The notes beneath the pieces were generated by a model. It did not search any database and had not been told where the DNA came from. It saw only the letters and a program-made list of their open reading frames with translations. This document shows, one piece after another, positions 55,240 to 64,000 of a stretch of DNA of 64,000 bases. Source of the stretch: Chloranthus sessilifolius (taxonomy: Eukaryota > Streptophyta > Magnoliopsida > Chloranthales > Chloranthaceae); assembly GCA_021018995.1 (NCBI GenBank), contig CM037597.1:4229299-4293298 (forward strand). The letters run 5' to 3'. Both the position numbers and the translations under genes were made by a program. The first letter of the stretch is position 1. Every line of letters starts with the position of its first letter.

Positions 55240-56117
55240 GCATCTGTATCGGTCTCTGCCGATACTGAGATGCATTGTCTCATTTATCTGGTATCGTTCG
55301 GCTTATCACCAATACAATTCGCTACAAAGCATAGTGACCCAATTCTCCGACTTTTTGAATAAGTCACGAATAATTCAAAATTTTTTGAAAAAGTAGTGAA
55401 TAATTCACGTTTTTTTTAATGAATAAAATTATATTTTTTTAACTTTTTCGAAAAATTGCGAATTTCAAGAATTATTTCAGAATTTTTTATTTTTTAATTT
55501 CTTTAATTCTTATGCTTTTTAAATAATATATTATAATTTTTCTTTTTGAGTTTTCCAATAGTTTTTACTTTTTCCCCAAATTTGTTGAATTTTTCCGAAT
55601 TTTTCCAAGCTGATATATTCCTGAACCCCAACTTGGTCACTATGACTAAGTATATTGTACCGGGCGATACTTGAGACTGTACATGTCTCAGGGTGACTCC
55701 GATACCGAGATGTATTGCCGGAGATTTTGATCTATGCATAGAATCTAAGTACGATCTGAAAATGTACCGACTGAATCTGGCATTTTTTATGAAGAGTTTT
55801 GTTAATCTGCTACTCAATGCTCCTACACGAGGATCAAAATTTAGGCTGAAATTTCGTTCCAAAATTTCGGTTTCGGTCCCCACCGAAACTGAAACGAAAC
55901 CTCATAATTTCGGATTTTTTGTATGGTATTGAAAATTTCGATTTCGGTCCCCACCGAAACGGAATCCGGAATTTTGATCCTTGCTCGTACAACCATCTTT
56001 TTCAGGGTGTTCACTGATTTTACGGCAGGGTGTTTACTGATTTTACAGCAGGTTCATATATCCACCAAAGTAATTGCCAATTATTTCTTTTGGTTGGTTA
56101 TTACTTGTTAGTTGTGA
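55240..56117. other. Downstream flank: H3 copy and pseudo-palindromic repeats
   Basis: An H3-like element spans about 55329-55645 (GCATAGTGACCCAATT...CAACTTGGTCACTATGAC) without a clear target duplication. MM4-type words occur at 55240-55320 and 55640-55740, and a TTTCGGTTTCGG/CCGAAAC repeat at 55855-55980. No gene. Confidence 0.5.
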
Positions 56118-56252
56118 ATTATCTTCACAAAAGAGGAGGCCTATAATGCAATTATAAAGACCCCGTCCGAGCATCCAACTGATCGTTTGCGTTAACCAGA
56201 ATCTGCCTTTGTGAGGCTCTGTAGCAAGATGATGTCTTACGCAGCTTTGGAG
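56118..56252 (+). pseudogene. Exon-like fragment of an unrecognised gene, part 1
   Basis: Reads IIFTKEEAYNAIIKTPSEHP TDRLR, one TAA at 56193, then PESAFVRLCSKMMSYAALE, ending at a good donor GAGGTAAAT (56253). Composition and the splice site are exon-like, unlike the flanks. No SecY similarity. Continues in phase with 57958-58014. Family unknown; a single stop suggests a decayed fragment or a short exon starting after the stop. Confidence 0.4.
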
Positions 56253-56570
56253 GTAAATTATATGCTCAATGCCAACATTTGTAAGGTAACTACATGCTTA
56301 TAGTGCCATTTTTTTTTCCTTTTTCACATTTCACAGTTAATGTAATTATAGTCAGAGCAGAATGGGCACAATATCATGATGTCATTGTCAGCACCAATAT
56401 TCTAAAAACGGGACCAGACTGTCTAGTTTGACCTAGTCAGACCTGATCCTTTTGGTCTAGCTGTATGGTTTCACCCCGAGATTGTTTTTATGATTTTTTT
56501 TGTGTTGAACTGCTAGACCGGCTGGTTTTACCCAAAAATCAGCCAGTTCACCTGGTTCACTAGATTTTTT

Positions 56571-57366
56571 TGGGAAAATTTCCAAGATTGATCATTATAT
56601 TTTCACCTTTTCAACGGTGGACCTCTAATTTCACCTTTTCCATAACTGAGCAGCTTGAAGCCGGGACAAGTTAAAAAGTCATAAATACCTCCAAGGTCAT
56701 TAAAAGGTCATAAACCAAGCTTTTCGCCTTGGGCAGTTCTAAACGCCTTAATATCATTAACTGCTTTGAATCCCATGATGGAGATCATTTTTCGTCCTGA
56801 TCTTGCACAGGTTTGATCTTGAGACCATGGGTGTGCCATCAGACAACATGTTTTAGTGAAAAACATGGGACTACTATATAGTAACTTTTAAGCTTCTATA
56901 TAAGAGCGATATCACTCCCCTTATGGAAGCGACATCACCCTTCTATGGCAGCAATATGAAGCGACATCACACTTCTATGGCCACTTCTATGGCAGGGATA
57001 TTGCTTCTCTCTGGAAGTATAGTAGCTTCATCGCGCCAATATAGGAGCTCCAACACTAATCTATAGTAGCTTCACTTTTTTAGTAAAATGGACCATTTGA
57101 TGGACCGCTCATGATCTCAAGATTAATCTTGTGGAAGATCATGACGAAAAGGCGATCTCCATCATAGGATTTGAAACAGTTAGTGATGTTAAGGCGTTTA
57201 GAACCGCCCAAGATGAGAAGCTTGGTTTCATCACCTTTTAATGACCTTGGGGATATTTACGACTTTTTGACTTGGGTTCAAGCCACTCAGTTATGGAAAA
57301 GGCAAAACTAGAGGTCCACCGTTAGAAAAGGTGAAAATATGATGGTCGATCCTGGAAATTTTCCAA
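56571..57366. repeat. Approximately 800-bp foldback (MM2-related core)
   Basis: GGAAAATTTCCAAGATTGAT on the left is matched by the complement of ATCGATCC-like GGTCGATCCTGGAAATTTTCC on the right. The pairing continues inward through CATAACTGAG, GGTCATTAAAAGG, CCAAGCTT, TTCTAAACGCCTTAA and GATCTTGAGACC, so arms are nearly 350-400 bases each. The centre (56880-57065) has a repeated GAAGCGACATCAC word. The inner part resembles MM2 elements. Confidence 0.75.
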
Positions 57367-57369
57367 TTT

Positions 57370-57657
57370 TTTCTATGAAGAAAGAGAGGAGTGTAGGGAG
57401 GTTCAATCCAAAGGCTACCTACTAAGAGAGAGACTAGTGCCATTGACGTCTGCGAGACGTGAGCAGCAGGCCCTTTTTTCAACGGCTTTCTGGCAACGAA
57501 GAGCACTCGACCAAGTCCTTGGGAACGTGCAACATCAGTACATTACACATACAAGTCAGTAGAGATAAATCTCTGCGAGTGGCTAACAAGGGGTGGGATT
57601 CGAACTCAGAACCTTCGCTTCTTGGGGTGTGGTCCTGACCACTACGTCAACCCTCCT
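57370..57657 (-). mobile_element. tRNA-derived SINE (minus strand)
   Basis: Read on the minus strand the element starts near 57657 with GGGTTGACGTAGTGGTCAGG (pol III A-box-like, about 57653-57632) and has a B box GAGTTCGAATCCC (57607-57595), about 30 bases apart, as in plant tRNA-derived SINEs. The body continues to about 57370. No tRNA fold closes, so it is not a tRNA gene. The tail was not identified with certainty. Confidence 0.7.
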
Positions 57658-57686
57658 GGTTGGTTTTGGGAGGCATGCCTTTATGT

Positions 57687-57853
57687 AAGGTATCAAAAAT
57701 CGGCCGATACCGATATGTATCGGTATCACCGATACGTCTCGGTTTCGACTGAGACATTTTATTTTCTTTTCTTTTTCACAAAATGACCGATACGTATCGG
57801 AATCAGCCAATTCGTATCGGTCCCGGGCAAACCGATACTGATTTTAATACCTT
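57687..57853. mobile_element. MM4 MITE, short copy
   Basis: Starts AAGGTATCAAAAATCGGCC and ends GATTTTAATACCTT; flanked by GCCTTTATG(T) and GCCTTTAAG, a likely 9-bp duplication. Interior of GATACGTATCGG words. Confidence 0.7.
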
Positions 57854-57957
57854 GCCTTTAAGCACTTTCTTCCCATCTTTGGCCGGTTTTACTTTAAGTC
57901 ATTAATGAGTGATAGTTATCAGGATAGGTGAACAAAAAAAATGGTAATCACTCACAG

Positions 57958-58014
57958 CAGCCTGTAAATGATGATGAGCAACAAGCAGGCAAACTTAAAA
58001 TAGATTGGAGTTAG
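57958..58014 (+). pseudogene. Exon-like fragment of an unrecognised gene, part 2 (C-terminus)
   Basis: After acceptor CACTCACAG, 18 codons QPVNDDEQQAGKLKIDWS and TAG. Phase 0 on both sides allows joining to 56118-56252. The following 58015-58290 is of even composition and could be its 3' untranslated part. Family unknown. Confidence 0.35.
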
Positions 58015-58595
58015 AATCTATCTCTTCTTCTGAAGGTGATTCCCATGTTCTTTTGAGATTTGGTACTAGGTCCTTTGGAACAGTTGTGCTTGGGGTCATC
58101 TGCAAAGTACAGGTGGCAGGCTACTTTTTATCAGACTTTGAAGATCGTCCAACAGCTTGCTTTGATGCAGATTCTTACTATGCCTCTAGTCCATTTGGTA
58201 TTTTGCATTAGGTACCCGACCAGAGCGCTAAGTGATTTGGTTCAAGGGTTACTTTCTGGATATGTGGTTTCATCATGTGTCTTGTGATGTGAAGACTATG
58301 ATTTAAAGATCTATAGTGTAAAAGATTGGGGCAAAAAAATATCGCCGTATATTCAAAGGGGTCAACGTCTTTTATAGGTCTATGTAGTGGGAGATGCACA
58401 CAGTAGATATTGATTTTAAAAGCCAATGACTGCTTTAAATCTCATGTCTGAAATATTTGTCACAATTTTCTATACCATAGATTAGATCATGGTCTTAAAA
58501 TCACAGAAGCCATGAAACTTTGTTGCACATCTTAGAAAGTGACCACTTAAATCACTCAACACTTGGACCGAATAACTAATATAAAATTTCTAGAA

Positions 58596-58944
58596 GGGGG
58601 CAATTACTTGCACTCGTTTTTTGAGTGATTGCACTAAGATTAAACAAAGATTTTATATTTTAGGGACATGTGACATGTGAAAATGCAATCTTGGCTGTCT
58701 GATCTATAGATCCTTAGTGGATAGATTGGCACGAAATATAATCTTTATCATGTGATAACAATAGATCATATGATAAATATCGTGTTTTGCTGCAATCTTA
58801 TCCACTAAGTATTTATAGATCATGAACTTTAAGTAAGACGGCCTAGATTGCATTTTTACATGTCACATGTCCCTAAAATACTAAGTCTTTCTTTAACCTT
58901 GTGCAATCACTTCAAAATTTAAGCGCGTGAAAGTAATGGCTCCC
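58596..58944. mobile_element. MM1 MITE, full copy downstream of SCY2
   Basis: 349 bp, ends GGGGGCAATTACTTGCACTC and, from the right, GGGAGCCATTACTTTCACGC; flanked by TTTCTAGAA (58587-58595) and TTTCTAAAA (58945-58953). Same family as 6065-6462. Confidence 0.85.
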
Positions 58945-58953
58945 TTTCTAAAA

Positions 58954-60162
58954 TCTCATCCCTTTAAAGTTACTTTTCTAAATGTACCCCTACTTTTTTT
59001 AATATCTAATAAGCATTTGTACTATATACCCCAATGTATCTAATAAGCATTTGTTCTCTATATACCCCAAACCTCAAAAAATCTTTTTTACCACCAAAAT
59101 TACACAAATCAAGAACCAAAAATCGAGAATCCTAAGAAAGGCTTCCAACTGGTGCCACGATCATAATTGCGTTGGCCATCATTCAAAGTCCTGCCAGCGA
59201 TCGGACAGTGTTTAGGTTTTTTTTCTTCTTCATATTTGTTTTCTATTTTCTTAAAAAAAATATGATTTTTTTCATTTTGAATTTAGATTATACTTTTTTT
59301 TCTTGAGATTAATAATTATTTATATTTTACACTTTTTTATTATTTTTTTCATTTTTTATGTGAATTTTTACTAATTTTTTTGAATATTTTTTTCTTGTGG
59401 GAAAAAATGACTTTTTTTTTATATAATTTTTACTAGCCTACTGGCCCAGCCATCCAACTCATTTTCTAGAATCTCCCTCCTTTAAGGGTAATTTTGGTAT
59501 TAATATAGATATTTATGGTTGAGGGACATTTAGATAACTAAGTTTTAAGTAATATTGAAAAACATATAGGTAGGATTTGGAAAAGTAAGCTTTAGAAAGT
59601 TGAGGTTTTAAAAGATTTTCTAGTACCTAATCCCAACTCATTCCATTTAAGATACGAATTTTGAGAGTCAAGCAAGGATCGAAATATTGGATTTTGTTTC
59701 GGTCATGACCGGACTCAAAATTTTGGCCAAAATTTTGAATTTCGGCCAAATTCTTTCCCTTAGTACATTTGAGAACCGATATTTAGGTTCTCAATTTCGG
59801 TTTTGGTCGTTTGGGCTGAAATTTTGGTCCATGGAGTCAAGTGCCCCATCCCAGCATGTGCCCGTACATCAAAACCATTAATTTGACCATACCTATTTTT
59901 CCTCTTTATTTTCTCTGCGTGCCTGAAATCGTTTTAAACTTTTCCTGAAATTGTTGCTGAAAACAAAATTTGTCCATCACGGCCAAAAGACTGCAACATT
60001 TAATAGGGCGTTGCCAGCTTTTGAACATGGTTTCCAGATCTTAGAAAGTGACCCCAAGTCACGGGTCTTCCTTAGATGGGCATCATCAAATGGAAAATTA
60101 TAAGCAGTAGTGGACAAATTTTACTAGTTGCACACATAGTGGGGCCAAGGACTGCACACATT
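58954..60162. other. Downstream flank, AT-rich; no gene
   Basis: Long A- and T-runs (59220-59440) and a TTTCGG/CCGAAA patch at 59670-59840. No coding frame. Confidence 0.5.
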
Positions 60163-61550
60163 CGGCATGTTCAGTTCACCGTAATATCGGTATATTATGT
60201 ACAATCCTATCATTTTACCGCATGAAGAATAATTTTGTGTGTTCGTTTCGATGTAATATCTTGTAGTCTGTGCCCTCGTAATGCTTATTTATTACATGTA
60301 AGATCTGCAACTGTCCAATAAAATCCTCGGAGGCAAAGATATTATACCAAAGTGAACGGTGAAGTGAGTGCACCATAGCATTTACATTTCTTCGTTAACC
60401 ACTAGAACTTGCAAGTGTTGAATAGGTGATAATAAAAACGATCGATTGACCTGAGTTGATTTCGTTTCTTCAATGGGCGATCACACGGTAGATCAAAAAA
60501 TCAACTACAATGGCTGCGTATGGTATAACTCTTTGCTAGTCTCAGCCATAGCAGAGTTCACCTGCTTGTAGCTGGTACCCCTTCTCTTTTATGGTATAAC
60601 TCTTTGCTAGCCTCAACTATAGCAAAGTTCACCTGCTTTTAGCAAGTACCCCTTCTCCTTGATAACTCCTTACATAACAAGATTTTATATAAGATTTACT
60701 TATTCAGCAATTTTACCCTCCTCTCTACTCACTCTATGCCAGAACAAATTTTATTTACTCTAGTAGGGAGCAGAGAGGTTGCTGCTAGAGCAGGTAAATC
60801 CTTCTTTGCAGAGAGTTACAAAAGAAAATAGGAACCAACTAAAGCATGTGAATTTCGTTGTGGCGTGGTCTAGCAAAGAGCTATGCCATACACAGCCAAT
60901 ATGTCTAAAAGACATGAATCTAAACCCTATTTGAGAAAGATTTAAGACGAAGGAGCAGATTGATCCCATCTGAACCCTTTAATGGTGCTTGAAGATTGCA
61001 TTGGCTGTGTACATTGAATCCACCATGTCAATGAAGTAGATCAAGATCTTATTCCTCTCTTTTCTTGGTGAGGGTCTCTTCCAGGTCTTCTATGATATTC
61101 GAGCAAATAGAAGACAAGTATTGTGTATCCCTTGTTTGACAAGTTTCAATCATAGTCACCAAATTCTCCGAATTGAACGGGGATGGGGGATGGATGACGC
61201 TCTCCTAAATTTATTAATCCGGAAGATGGAATTGAACGGAGATAGATGACACTCCCCTACATTTTCATGTGAAACGGATGCCTTTACATTGCCCAATAAT
61301 GTGGGATAAAATGAACGGATATGTTGATTTAAGCTAGTCAAAATTACATATGCAAAGTTACACAAGTAAATTTTACAGCTTGCATATAGTGAATAGTAGC
61401 CCATAAAGTAAATTTTACACCCTCATTTTATACTGAACGAACAATAACATTACACCAAATGTGAACTTTTTTACAAGTAAAAATAGTGTACTTAATTACA
61501 TGTAAAGTGAATATCACATGAAATGTGATTACGGTGAATTGAACGTGCCC
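60163..61550. mobile_element. TIR element, 1.39 kb, with a nested MITE
   Basis: Left end CGGCATGTTCAGTTCACCGT; right end read back GGGCACGTTCAATTCACCGT. No transposase. The same kind of end occurs at 10070-10096. A word ATAGTGGGGCC lies on both sides (60137 and 61551). The class is uncertain; PIF/Harbinger-like is a guess. Confidence 0.6.
60511..60898. mobile_element. MITE nested in the TIR element, 388 bp
   Basis: Ends TGGCTGCGTATGGTATAACT (then CTTTGCTAG) and, from the right, TGGCTGTGTATGGCATAGCT (then CTTTGCTAG). A 64-bp internal piece is duplicated (60530-60593, 60593-60657). Related sequence at about 5215-5565. Confidence 0.75.
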
Positions 61551-62410
61551 ATAGTGGGGCCTAAGCACTATAGCCAATCACGTCATACAACATAAGCTGC
61601 CTGCAAAATTGTTTATAAAAAATTGTCCATTGAATAACATTCTCCACTCACGAAAACACCAAAAAAAATTATGATTAAAACGATGCAGGTCATCGTCCAA
61701 CACCATAGTACTATTGGGTATCTTCGTTCCCATCTAGAGGATTATTGAAGGAGGCTACACTCAAACCTATTGACTGCTTAGAATCAAAGGATGGAATTCA
61801 TTTTTCACGCAAATCTTCCAAACAATGGATCTTGAGAGTATGATCTCATCACTAGATGGCCTTAAATCACATTTGAGTGTATGTGTCATGTGATTTTAGT
61901 GCCACTTTTTGGAGATTTGTGTCATGTGGGCTAAAAAATTGACCATTTTATGGTACACTCATGGTCTCAAGATCAATAAGTTTCAGTGGGTTTTAGAGGC
62001 TCTCTCGCCTATAGATTTAGTGAAAGTGCCTCCATCCAAAACTCCTTCAAATACCTATACTTTAAATGAGATGATGGAGATTGTTTTTCAACCGGAGCTT
62101 CTACAATGGATCTTGAGACCATTAGCCTCTAGCATACCATAAATGGTCAATTTTTATTCAGTAGGACACCGATACCCAAAAACTGTCGTAAAATCATATG
62201 ACACACATCACACTTAAACATGATTTAGGGCATTTTTTTGGGATTTGTCACATGTGAAATAAGAAAAGCTGGCCATTGATGGTAAGAAAATAGTCTTAAG
62301 ATCAATTGCGTGGAAGATTAGGGTGAAAAATGACCTTCATAGTCTGATTGGAGGCAGTCAACGAGTATTAAGTGGTTTTAGATGTGGGCCCTTTAAACTA
62401 TATGCTTGAG
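61551..62410. repeat. MM2-related inverted-repeat sequences
   Basis: Words typical of MM2 (GGATCTTGAGA, CATGGTCTCAAGATCAA, GTGTCATGTG) in both orientations between about 61740 and 62400. Two degenerate copies may be fused. Ends not resolved. Confidence 0.5.
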
Positions 62411-63784
62411 CCAACTTTTTGTGTGTTTGCAAGTGCATAAGATTTATTGAAGCACGGTAAAATTAAGGGTGTCGAACTCATAAGAAAGCACGAAATTTAA
62501 TTAATTTCTAAAAGTGTAAAATGAACCTAAAGAAGTATCGAATGCGAGATATTTGTTACGATAAAAATTAACTACACAAACACAAATATAAATATCTAAA
62601 CAAAACTTATGCAAGGAAAATAGTGAATAATCAAACAACGATGAAAAAATAATCGAGTCCGCTAACCCTAGATTTTACAATTTCATGTAAAATCATTATA
62701 CCATTATTTAACTACAAGAAAAATGAATCGAAAAGAATGTGATTATTGATCCGGCATACCCTATCTCAACACTATGACGCATTCAATCACGATATAAATC
62801 ATACGAAAGTCATAACGTATCTCAAATACGAAACCACAACAGTAAGATCCAATCATACGGCATTCTAAATCAGTCTACAAGATCAGTTTAGGTGGAATAA
62901 CCATTTTATTGTCGCCGATAACCAAGATCGACGACTATAAATGAGCATTTTATGATAAACAATAAGCACACATTTAAAGTCATATGATTCAATAATTATA
63001 ATAAGAAATTGTAAGATTAAAAGTAAATTAGTTACTCATTTAACGATCGCTTCCTCCTTGAACGAGGGTTTAGTTGCTCATCTCCGATCCACACGCAAGG
63101 CACAAATCTGAAACTATCAAACACGTTCTTTAATTTATCAAATGTTCGGATCTTTTGAGAAAAGATCCGAATCCTTACAAAGTTTTGGTTCCTACTTACA
63201 AACTAATTATCAAAGCTAGAGAAAACTTAAGAAAAATAGGCCCAGAAGGGACCCTAAAAGAGGTCCAAAAGAGACTCTCCAAAGAGGCTCCCAAAACCCT
63301 AAACATAGCTTTGTTTATATAGGGCTCGAACTAAAAATTTGTTATATATATGTCAATCGATTAAATTCAAAATTTGATTTTTGGCAAATTTATTTGAATT
63401 TGAAGTCAATCGATTGATTTTCAAATCTCAATCTATTGAGTTCAAATTCAAATTTAAGAGGGAAAACAATTGTCATCCAACTCAATCAATTGATTTATGA
63501 ATCTCAATCGATTGAGGTAGACATGTGACAAATTTAGCTCTCTTCAATAATGGTTGGATCAATCGGTTCTTTCACGAATTTCGGTGTTTTCGTTAGCTTC
63601 ATGGTTTAAATGCTCCTATGTTGTCCTTAGTTATGCAGCTTTATGCTTCTGCAAGATCTAACGGACGAAAATACCTAAAACCACTAAAGTTGTACAACAA
63701 TCGTCAGATAGCTTTCATAGGATAACCAAATGTTGGTATTAGAGTACGAAATATGATCATATTTTGATATAGATCAGAAAGGTA
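62411..63784. other. Probable retroelement LTR-like region; CAATCGATTGA cluster
   Basis: AT-rich non-coding DNA similar in style to the solo LTR at 42481. Between 63350 and 63530 the palindrome CAATCGATTGA or a one-base variant occurs five times. No LTR ends established; no gene. Confidence 0.4.
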
Positions 63785-64000
63785 CTTCTATTTGAGCCCA
63801 CCACTTTACTGGTGGGTGCCTACGCTGAAACCCGATGATCACCTTAATTCAAGCGATTGTGATCATTTTTCATTCCGATCTTCGACATCATGGATCATGA
63901 GTGTGCCATTAGACGGTCAAGGTTGATTCCACATGACACAAGTACCAAAAAGTAGCCCTAAAATCACAAGGCATACATCAAGCTCAAGTGTGATCTTAGG
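63785..64000. mobile_element. MM2 MITE, left part, cut by window end
   Basis: CCCACCACTTTACTGGTGGG, then GTGCCTACGCTGAAA and GTGTGCCATTAGACGGTCAA, as in the MM2 copy at 29363. The right half is beyond the window. Confidence 0.65.

Noticed and set aside
57595..57657. tRNA gene on the minus strand
   Set aside because: A- and B-box motifs are present but no cloverleaf or acceptor stem closes; the longer body fits a SINE.
56118..58014. Downstream exon-like fragments as a C-terminal extension of SCY2
   Set aside because: SCY2 ends in its usual C-terminus and TAG at 55127; the fragments have no SecY similarity.
1..64000. CRISPR array, bacterial operon or complete virus
   Set aside because: No regular spacer pattern; all coding is spliced plant sequence or decayed plant transposons.

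Overview
The window is nuclear DNA from a flowering plant. It is AT-rich, with spliced genes bounded by GT-AG introns, plant-type retrotransposons (Ty1/copia, L1-type LINE, a tRNA-derived SINE) and dense hAT- and Mutator-type miniature elements. The inflated introns fit a woody, non-grass angiosperm with a large genome, possibly an early-diverging or magnoliid lineage, but the species cannot be fixed from sequence alone. All product names come from recognising protein sequence; no database search was run.

One intact gene dominates: SCY2 (SECY2), the membrane channel subunit of the second (SECA2-dependent) chloroplast Sec translocase. I could assign 13 exons, all in phase with GT-AG borders. 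Exons 2-13 lie between 15965 and 55127. The model gives a 579-residue protein, close to the length I recall for Arabidopsis SCY2. The gene covers 45 to 53 kb, depending on which first exon is used, and at least 95 percent of it is intron.

5' region (773-12352): a block of about 1.8 kb holding two foldback sequences, a G-box/TATA promoter, the short first exon and a telo-box-bearing intron start is present three times in tandem (U1, U2, U3). U2 is split at 4032/10097 by about 6.06 kb of foreign DNA carrying a broken CEP-receptor-like LRR kinase pseudogene. The first exon is intact in U1 and U2 but frameshifted in U3, the copy nearest exon 2. Only U1 has both an intact promoter and an intact exon.

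Introns: intron 1 carries nested hAT elements. Intron 2 has a 5'-truncated LINE with its target-site duplication, a second LINE split by a hAT element, and hAT MITEs. Intron 3 has two degenerate copia elements in opposite orientation. Introns 3 to 5 and 7 to 8 carry Mutator-like MITEs pressed against exons 4, 5 and 8. Intron 7 has a copia element that lost its reverse transcriptase, a stray exon-like open frame, and a 767-bp solo LTR. Introns 8 and 10 carry more of the same families and long TA arrays.

Downstream of SCY2 (55128-64000): a perfect 16-bp stem-loop just past the stop codon, two exon-like fragments of an unrecognised gene (56118-56252 and 57958-58014), an approximately 800-bp foldback, a SINE and further MITEs. 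No other intact gene was found.

Family labels used below are local to this answer: MM1-MM4 are Mutator-like MITE groups with 9-10 bp target duplications; H1-H3 are hAT-like groups with 8 bp target duplications.
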